Below are positions 58,204 through 64,000 of a DNA stretch of 64,000 bases, piece after piece. Position numbers and translations under genes: made by a program. Every line of letters begins with the position of its first letter. Within the stretch, counting starts at the first letter, position 1. The stretch comes from G963675935 sp963675935 (GTDB lineage Bacteria > Planctomycetota > Planctomycetia > Pirellulales > Thermoguttaceae). The stretch lies in NCBI GenBank assembly GCA_963675935.2, contig CAXXPV010000004.1, positions 124,001-188,000 on the forward strand, written 5' to 3'. The notes beneath the pieces are model-generated. The model was not told the DNA's origin, did no database searches, and worked only from the letters and a program-made list of their open reading frames with translations.

Positions 58204-58956
58204 ATGACTGTCTACCTGCTCTATATTGGGGCGGCCCTGTATTTGGGGCTGCTAACGTCGATCAGCCCCTGTCCGCTGGCGACGAACATCGCGGCGATTT
58301 CCTACGTCGGCCGCCGAGTGGGCGATCCGCGCTGGGTGTTGGCCGCGGGGCTGCTCTACACGTTGGGCCGCTGCATCGCCTACTTGGCCCTCGCCGTGCT
58401 GCTGACGACCACGGCGATGTCGGTTCCCGCCGTGTCGCTGTTTCTCCAGAAATACATGCACTTGGCCCTCGGGCCGATCTTCCTGCTCTTGGGCATGTTC
58501 TTGGTGGGGCTCATCTCGTTCAGCGGCGGTGGGGCCTCGATGACCGAAGGAATGCAGAAGCGGATCGACGCGATGGGCATTTGGGGCGCGTTGCTGTTGG
58601 GCGTACTGTTCGCCGTCGCCTTTTGCCCGACTTCGGCGGCATGGTTTTTCGGCCTTGTCGCCCTCATCTTGGGTTCCGAGGCCGGCGCCATCACCACCGT
58701 TCTGGCCAGAATCGGCATCAGCCTGCCCGAAGCGTCGTTGCCCGGCGGCGCCGCGGTCCTGCCGCTGGTCTACGGCGTCGGCACGGCCGTGCCGGTGTTG
58801 TTGGTGGCCTTCCTGTTGGCCTACAGCGCAAAGTCGATCGGCCGAATGTACAACATGCTCTCGAAGGTCGAGTGGTGGGCGCGTCAGATCACGGGCTGGG
58901 TATTCGTGCTGGCCGGCGTCTGGTTTTCCATCAAGTACGCTTTTGAGTTCGGCTAG
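58204..58956 (+). CDS. arsG: ArsG-family permease (DsbD/CcdA-like)
   Basis: 250 residues with about seven predicted membrane helices. LLTSISPCPLATNIAAISYV has the Pro-Cys-Pro motif (Cys23), and VAFCPTSAAWFFGLVALIL the second Cys motif; the pair resembles the CcdA/DsbD thiol-carrying membrane domain. ArsG proteins export trivalent aromatic arsenicals. Partnered here with two ArsF-like proteins. No promoter was found between arsF and arsG other than the miniature element. Confidence 0.88.
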   Translation: MTVYLLYIGAALYLGLLTSISPCPLATNIAAISYVGRRVGDPRWVLAAGLLYTLGRCIAYLALAVLLTTTAMSVPAVSLFLQKYMHLALGPIFLLLGMFLVGLISFSGGGASMTEGMQKRIDAMGIWGALLLGVLFAVAFCPTSAAWFFGLVALILGSEAGAITTVLARIGISLPEASLPGGAAVLPLVYGVGTAVPVLLVAFLLAYSAKSIGRMYNMLSKVEWWARQITGWVFVLAGVWFSIKYAFEFG

Positions 58957-59075
58957 CCTTCGCTTTCATCACGGCCGCCATTGAAGCTCGACTCGCTCAT
59001 CAATCGGCCCCTTCATTGATTGCCGGGGTGTGAACGGTTACCGTCTCTCGTTGATGCCGTGTTGTCCGAAACAGG

Positions 59076-62000
59076 CTAATCGTGGAAAGCCTCGGCATGT
59101 TTGGCGTGAGGAGCACGGTCCGTTCGTTGATGCGATTCATGGCTATCCTCGGCCTCATGCGTGTCGGCGTCCTTGAGATTCGGTTCATGGAGATTCTGTC
59201 TCATGGCCCGCTTGGCCGCCTTGCGGCCGAAGGTCCAGAACAAAGCCGGTCGAACGAAGAAGTCCAGCAGCGTTGAACTGATAAGCCCTCCCAGAATGAC
59301 CGTCGCCACGGGATACAAGATTTCCTTGCCAGGCTGGCCGGCGGCCAACACCAGCGGGATCAGGGCGATTCCTGCGCACAACGCCGTCATTAGCATCGGC
59401 GCGAGCCGCTCTTTACCGGCACGCTCGATCATCTGTGGAGTGAAATGCTCGCCTTCGTGGCGGACGAGGTGCAAGTAGTGGGCAATCAGCAAGATGCCGT
59501 TGCGCGAGGCGATGCCGGCCAGGGAAATGAACCCCACCATGCTCGCCACGGTCAAGGACTGTTTGGTAATGACCAATGCGGCGACCGCGCCGATGGCGGC
59601 CATCGGCAAGGCGGCCAGCACTTGCAGACTCAGATTGAACGAATGAAACAGCGTGTACAACGTCAGCACCATGCAGGCCAACGAGACCAGACTCAGCAGG
59701 CCGATGGTTCGCGTGGCCGATTGTTGGCTCTCGAACTGGCCGCTGTACTCGATGAAATATCCGACTGGCAAGGATGATTGAATTGGGGCCAATCGCTGTT
59801 GGATTTCCATCACCGTGCTGCCAAGGTCGCGTCCGGCCGTGTTGCACTGCACGATGATCCGCCGTCGCACGTTCTCACGGTTGATGGTGTTCGGGCCACT
59901 GGAATCCGCAACATCCGCGACCGCGCTTAACGGAATCTTGCCGCGACCGGGCAATTCCAAAGTCATGCGTTTCAACTCCTGCGGATCGTTTCGGAATGCG
60001 TCATCCAACCGCACAAGCAAATCAAACTTCCGTTCACCCAGAACAAGCTCCGACACGACGCGGCCGTTCATGGCCGTTTCGATGAGTTCATTCACGTCGG
60101 CCGTATTCAGCCCGTAGGAGGCCAATGCCTTTCTGTTCAAATTGATGCGCAGTTGGGGGATTTCGATCTGCTGCTCGACCATGAGGTCTTTGACGCCTTG
60201 CACGCCTTGAATGGCAGCCTTCATCTCATTGGCCTTTGTCCTCAGAACGTTGAGATCGTCTCCATAGAGTTTGATGCCGACTTGGGCCTTCACGCCGGAG
60301 AGCATCGCGCTGATGACGTGTTGCAACGGTTGTTCGGCGGCAATCACCGCGCCGGGCACCTGCGTGAGTTCCTCGCGGATGTCGGACATGACCTCTTCGC
60401 GGCTGCGTCCCAGCTTCGGGTCGAACGTGACGATGATCTCCGACATGTTCACGCCTTCAGCGTGCTCATCCAGTTCGGCGCGGCCCGTGCGGCGGCCGAA
60501 GGCGACCACGCCCTTGATCTTCTTGAGCCGATCTTCAACCATGCCGGCAATTCGATTCGATGTTTCCAGCGAGTCACCGGGCGGTAAGATGACGTTAATC
60601 TGCACGGTGCCTTCATTAAAGGCTGGAAGGAAGTCTCGCCCCAATTGCGATACAGTCAAACAACTGACGACGACTCCCGCCGCAACGACGCCCAGAACCG
60701 GCCACGGATGCCGAATACTGAAGCGAATCGCGTGGCCCACGAGCCACTTGAGACATCGCAGAATCATACTATCCCGGTCGTGCCCCATCACTTTGGCGTT
60801 TGGCAACAGCCAATAGGAAAGAACTGGCGTTACTGTAAGCGAAACGACTAGAGAAGCGAGGATCGAGACGATATAGGCTATGCCGAGCGGCGTGAACAGC
60901 CGGCCCTCCATGCCGCTCAAGGCGAACAACGGCACGAAGACCAGCACCACCAAGATCGTGCTGAAGACAATCGAATTGCGCACTTCCGTGCTGGCCTCGT
61001 ACACTACCCGCAAAGCGTGTTTTGGATTCGGCGAGTGCTTGTTCTCGCGCAAGCGGCGAAAGATGTTTTCCACGTCCACGATGGCGTCGTCCACCAGTTC
61101 GCCGATGGCCACCGCCAAGCCGCCGAGGGTCATCGTGTTGATCGACATATCGAACCACTTGAAGATCAAGCCCGTGATGACCATCGAGAGCGGAATGGCC
61201 GTCAGCGTGATGAACGTCGTGCGAAAGTTCAACAGAAAAAGGAACAGAATGACGACAACCAGGATGCCGCCGTCTCGCAGGGCGTCGATGACGTTGTGGA
61301 TGCCCAATTCGATGAATGATTTCTGTTGATAGACTTCTGGGTTGATGTGGATGTCGGGCGGCAAGCTGGCCTTGAGTTCTTCGAGGGCCTCGGTGATTTT
61401 ATCGGTGAGCAATCGCGTATCCGCGCCCGGCTGTTTGGCAATGGTGAGCATCACGGCGGGCGAGCCGTTGACGGCGGAATCGCCGCGTCGGACTTGTGGA
61501 GCCTCGACGATGTGGGCGACTTGCTTTAGCAGGACGGGCCGCTCACCACCAGATTTGACCACGACATTTTCAATGTCCTCGACGTTCTGGAGCCGGCCGA
61601 TGGAGCGGACCAGATACTCGCGCGCTCCGCGATTCAGATAACCGCCCGTGGCGTTGGCGTTGCTGGCCGCCATCGCCTGCTCGACCTCATGCAGCGTGAT
61701 CCCATAAGATCGCAGGGCAACCGGATTCACCAACACTTGATATTGCTTGCGCCCGCCGCCCATCGTAATCACCTGGGCGACGCGAGGAATCGTCAGCAGC
61801 CGCTGCCGAACGACCCAATCGGCCAGCGTGCGCACTTCCATCGGCGAGGTCTTGCCGCCCTCGCTCCACATGCCGATAATCATAATTTGGCCCATAATCG
61901 AGGAGATTGGCCCCATTTGCGGGCGCACTCCCTCGGGCAGTCGTTCAGCGGCCAGGGCCAGTTTCTCGGCGACGATTTGACGGTCGATGTAGATGTCGGT

Positions 62001-62300
62001 GCCCCAGGCGAACTCAACCTGGACCACGGATAGCCCAATTCCTGACGAACTGCGAACGGCTTGCACACCGGTTGCTCCGTTAAGCACGGATTCCAATGGG
62101 AACGTGACGAGTGTTTCCACCTCTTCTGGAGCCAAGCCGGGAGCCTCGGTCATCACCGTGACACGCGGCCGGTCCAGGTCGGGAAACACGTCGATCGGCA
62201 GGTGGTATAGGATGTAACCTCCGTAGACGAGCAACACAACGGCGACTGCGATCGTCAACAGCCGATAGCGCAGTGCAAAACGGATAATGGCATTCAGCAT
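59076..62300 (-). CDS. HME-type RND efflux permease (CusA/CzcA)
   Basis: 1074 residues, usual for the family. The start MLNAIIRFALRYRLLTIAVA, FPLESVLNGATGVQAVRSSS and the TM4 charged set GELVDDAIVDVENIFRR are diagnostic of heavy-metal RND pumps. The DD..D.EN pattern differs from the DG(A) pattern of classical CzcA, so the metal cannot be assigned. The C-terminus adds a His-rich tail (ESHQRTDRAPHAKHAEAFHD). It lies 48 bp after the adaptor gene and converges on arsG. Confidence 0.94.
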   Translation of the reverse strand: MLNAIIRFALRYRLLTIAVAVVLLVYGGYILYHLPIDVFPDLDRPRVTVMTEAPGLAPEEVETLVTFPLESVLNGATGVQAVRSSSGIGLSVVQVEFAWGTDIYIDRQIVAEKLALAAERLPEGVRPQMGPISSIMGQIMIIGMWSEGGKTSPMEVRTLADWVVRQRLLTIPRVAQVITMGGGRKQYQVLVNPVALRSYGITLHEVEQAMAASNANATGGYLNRGAREYLVRSIGRLQNVEDIENVVVKSGGERPVLLKQVAHIVEAPQVRRGDSAVNGSPAVMLTIAKQPGADTRLLTDKITEALEELKASLPPDIHINPEVYQQKSFIELGIHNVIDALRDGGILVVVILFLFLLNFRTTFITLTAIPLSMVITGLIFKWFDMSINTMTLGGLAVAIGELVDDAIVDVENIFRRLRENKHSPNPKHALRVVYEASTEVRNSIVFSTILVVLVFVPLFALSGMEGRLFTPLGIAYIVSILASLVVSLTVTPVLSYWLLPNAKVMGHDRDSMILRCLKWLVGHAIRFSIRHPWPVLGVVAAGVVVSCLTVSQLGRDFLPAFNEGTVQINVILPPGDSLETSNRIAGMVEDRLKKIKGVVAFGRRTGRAELDEHAEGVNMSEIIVTFDPKLGRSREEVMSDIREELTQVPGAVIAAEQPLQHVISAMLSGVKAQVGIKLYGDDLNVLRTKANEMKAAIQGVQGVKDLMVEQQIEIPQLRINLNRKALASYGLNTADVNELIETAMNGRVVSELVLGERKFDLLVRLDDAFRNDPQELKRMTLELPGRGKIPLSAVADVADSSGPNTINRENVRRRIIVQCNTAGRDLGSTVMEIQQRLAPIQSSLPVGYFIEYSGQFESQQSATRTIGLLSLVSLACMVLTLYTLFHSFNLSLQVLAALPMAAIGAVAALVITKQSLTVASMVGFISLAGIASRNGILLIAHYLHLVRHEGEHFTPQMIERAGKERLAPMLMTALCAGIALIPLVLAAGQPGKEILYPVATVILGGLISSTLLDFFVRPALFWTFGRKAAKRAMRQNLHEPNLKDADTHEAEDSHESHQRTDRAPHAKHAEAFHD

Positions 62301-62348
62301 GGGTATATGTGTCCTGTGGTCAGCGGCAACCGTTAGACTTGCCTATGT

Positions 62349-63872
62349 TTAATGGTTGTGTCCCGCGTGCGGATCAACTCCGCCGCCGGACTTGTTCTTC
62401 AGCGCCAATTGAACCTGGTGGGCAGCCGAAACAGCCACCGTTGCTCCAAGGCGCAGATCGCCGTCATTGGCAATGACAGCCCAATCCTGGTCACGGTATT
62501 CAACGTGGACCGCTCGCCGGTCAAAATGGTCGCCGTTGGCCTCAAAGACATACGTCTCAGCGCCGTCCTGTGCGACGGCCTCAACGGGCAAGACAATTCG
62601 ATCTTTCCACTCTTCCACCGGAATGCGAATTTGAGTCCTTTGTCCTGGTTTGAATTGCCAATAGACAAAATCGCGTCCATCCGGCGCCTTGTCGCTGCGC
62701 AGCACGCGATTGGGAAGCGTGACGTAGAAGTGGAACGCCCGCGACTGCTGGTCCACCTTGTCATCGAGATACAGGATGCGCAGTTCCGGCACGATTTGCT
62801 CGTCCCCGGTGGACTTTGCACCGAACATTGCCGAGACCTTGCGAGTTGCAGCCGCCACTCGATTGACCGTCTGAATGTCCTGCTCAAACGCTATGCCTTC
62901 GATGTACAATTCCTTCTGGTCCACCAGCGTACAAAGCGTATCGCCGGCATTGACGTGTTTGCCTTGAGCGACCTTCAACTGCTGGACCTGTAGGTGGCGA
63001 TCGGGATGCCCCGATGAGGTTCGCTCTTTTGCCACCGGAGCGTAGATCGTCAGGCTTTGTAGGAGCGTGCGTGTTGAAGCGATCTTGTCCACTTGCTCAT
63101 TCGACAACCCATGCAGAAGCAACGCCTGCCGTTGTGCCCGCAACGACGCCTCTTGCTTCTGTTGTTCATATTTTCGTTCCAGAAGCGTTTTGCCGGCAAT
63201 GACGCCTTCCTCGGACACCTTTTCCAGACGCGTCACCTCGCGGCCGATCACGTCCAGTTCCTCGACGGTGCGCAAGAATTCCGTCTGTGCTTGCAGCAGG
63301 TCTTCATGAGTCAAACGAATCTCGAAGAGCGGTTGACCGTGTTGGATCGCCTCGCCTTGGATGGGGTAAATCTCCGTTACGACTCCCGTCATCGGCGCAG
63401 TGACTTCCAAAACGGACCAACCCGGTCGCTCGATGACTACGCCGGGAACGGTCATTGTCCGCTCGAACGGGCGCAGTTCGACCTTCACCAGCCGCAGGCC
63501 GATGTTGTCCTGCGCCTGTTTGCTTAGCTTGATGGCTGCGGCCTCGTCATGTTTATGGTCGTACTTGACCTTGTGAGCATCGGCATGTTCGTCCTCATCA
63601 CCGTCATTGTGTTGCTGTTTGGCTTCATCGCCATCCTCGTCGCCGTCGTGATGGTCATGGTCGCCATCAACGTCCGGCGACTTCTTGGCGTGGTTGTGTT
63701 CATCGTCTTGTGTGTGGGCCGCTTTGACGCCCAGTGTCGAAGCCGCCAGTTGCCGGAAGCGGGGCGACCAGACGCCGGCAATCGCCATGCCTGCAACGAC
63801 AAGCAGCAGTCCTGCAACAGAGCACCATCGCCACTTGTGTCGCAATAAGCGACGAAAGAAACTGGTATTCAT
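62349..63872 (-). CDS. HME-type RND periplasmic adaptor (CusB/CzcB)
   Basis: 507 residues from MNTSFFRRLLRHKWRW; the ATG at 63878 or 63887 is possible. Membrane anchor at about 17-37, then a His/Asp/Glu-rich stretch (DDEHNHAKKSPDVDGDHDHH, about 55-110) that is a probable metal trap, the coiled hairpin (EELDVIGREVTRLEKVSEEG), lipoyl-type halves (VVTEIYPIQGEAIQHGQPLF) and a C-terminal HAGHNH. No outer-membrane channel gene is in the window; it may lie beyond 64000. Confidence 0.92.
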   Translation of the reverse strand: MNTSFFRRLLRHKWRWCSVAGLLLVVAGMAIAGVWSPRFRQLAASTLGVKAAHTQDDEHNHAKKSPDVDGDHDHHDGDEDGDEAKQQHNDGDEDEHADAHKVKYDHKHDEAAAIKLSKQAQDNIGLRLVKVELRPFERTMTVPGVVIERPGWSVLEVTAPMTGVVTEIYPIQGEAIQHGQPLFEIRLTHEDLLQAQTEFLRTVEELDVIGREVTRLEKVSEEGVIAGKTLLERKYEQQKQEASLRAQRQALLLHGLSNEQVDKIASTRTLLQSLTIYAPVAKERTSSGHPDRHLQVQQLKVAQGKHVNAGDTLCTLVDQKELYIEGIAFEQDIQTVNRVAAATRKVSAMFGAKSTGDEQIVPELRILYLDDKVDQQSRAFHFYVTLPNRVLRSDKAPDGRDFVYWQFKPGQRTQIRIPVEEWKDRIVLPVEAVAQDGAETYVFEANGDHFDRRAVHVEYRDQDWAVIANDGDLRLGATVAVSAAHQVQLALKNKSGGGVDPHAGHNH

Positions 63873-63909
63873 GGTCATCCCTTTCACTCGTTAGGTTGAG
63901 AGAAACGGC

Positions 63910-63930
63910 TGTGCGTACATATAGCGCACA
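63910..63930. promoter_or_regulatory. Candidate operator upstream of the RND genes
   Basis: TGTGCG-N9-CGCACA, 21 bp, 38 bp before the adaptor start. Read on the gene strand it holds CGCTATATG, the same nine bases as the left part of the arsR1 operator, which suggests related regulation. No clear -10/-35 pair was found. Confidence 0.45.
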
Positions 63931-64000
63931 AACGCCGATTCACGTTGGTCATTTTCCGTCAGAAGATGCGGTTGCGATTGCGCCGTAGCGCGCAGCATCA

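Noticed and set aside
61687..63817. Metal-pump-related small frames on the plus strand opposite the RND genes
   Set aside because: All are shadows; the minus-strand permease and adaptor have full domain structure.

Overview
The window reads as a chromosomal segment of a planctomycete, probably a Pirellulales-like member of Planctomycetota. This is inferred from gene content, not from an rRNA gene: a Rho with an acidic N-terminal extension, a YidC carrying a PDZ domain, a small MLSDETL-type protein, a DUF1559-like fragment, a large two-TM coiled-coil protein, GC-rich code and very many palindromic repeats. I found no rRNA, tRNA or CRISPR array.

Layout. 1-6.4 kb (minus strand): polA, coaE, rho and a truncated ribH, behind a solo DUF433 gene and a 70-residue protein. 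6.4-15 kb: a coiled-coil membrane protein, decayed transposase DNA, scpB with a long acidic tail, two overlapping DUF488 genes, an RmlD-like reductase and two toxin-antitoxin pairs (RelE/HTH and ParDE). 15-21 kb: a 1103-residue two-TM protein, an exported protein whose 5' end is a dispersed repeat, and a radical SAM/SPASM enzyme. 21-26 kb (minus): yidC-mnmE and a phosphoesterase. 26-36 kb: DUF433/DUF5615, tsaB with a CDF metal transporter, a TPR protein, glmM, MNT/HEPN, clpX and a deoxyribosyltransferase-like gene. 36-42 kb (minus): an FeFe-hydrogenase maturation operon, hydE-hydG-aspA-hydF, interrupted by a REP-associated Y1 transposase gene. 42-50 kb: two RNA methyltransferases, a YgiQ radical SAM gene, an orphan YefM, a heptosyltransferase-like gene, mutY and arfB.

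50-64 kb is a metalloid and metal resistance island. An arsR-acr3 unit is followed by a DUF4143 ATPase and then a second arsR. That second arsR leads a compact operon: an AhpD-like CxxC protein, a GcvH-like lipoyl carrier, an OsmC-like protein, a CxxC mini-thioredoxin, two DGC (Cys) proteins, two ArsF-like thiol proteins and an ArsG-type permease. AhpD, lipoyl carrier and OsmC/Ohr are families linked biochemically by dihydrolipoyl chemistry, so the operon looks like a dedicated lipoyl-thiol relay feeding arsenical reduction and export. An HME-type RND pump (cusA/czcA and adaptor) converges on it. The two arsR promoters share a TCGC-N6-GCGA palindrome placed just after the -10 box.

The second theme is repeats. 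At least three miniature elements share one core hairpin but carry different terminal inverted repeats, and each is flanked by an 8-9 bp direct repeat, as if transposed. Other palindromes sit in frame inside essential genes (polA three times, mnmE, an rRNA methyltransferase, ygiQ), so the proteome carries repeat-encoded peptides. A REP-type transposase gene lies between two inverted copies of a palindrome.
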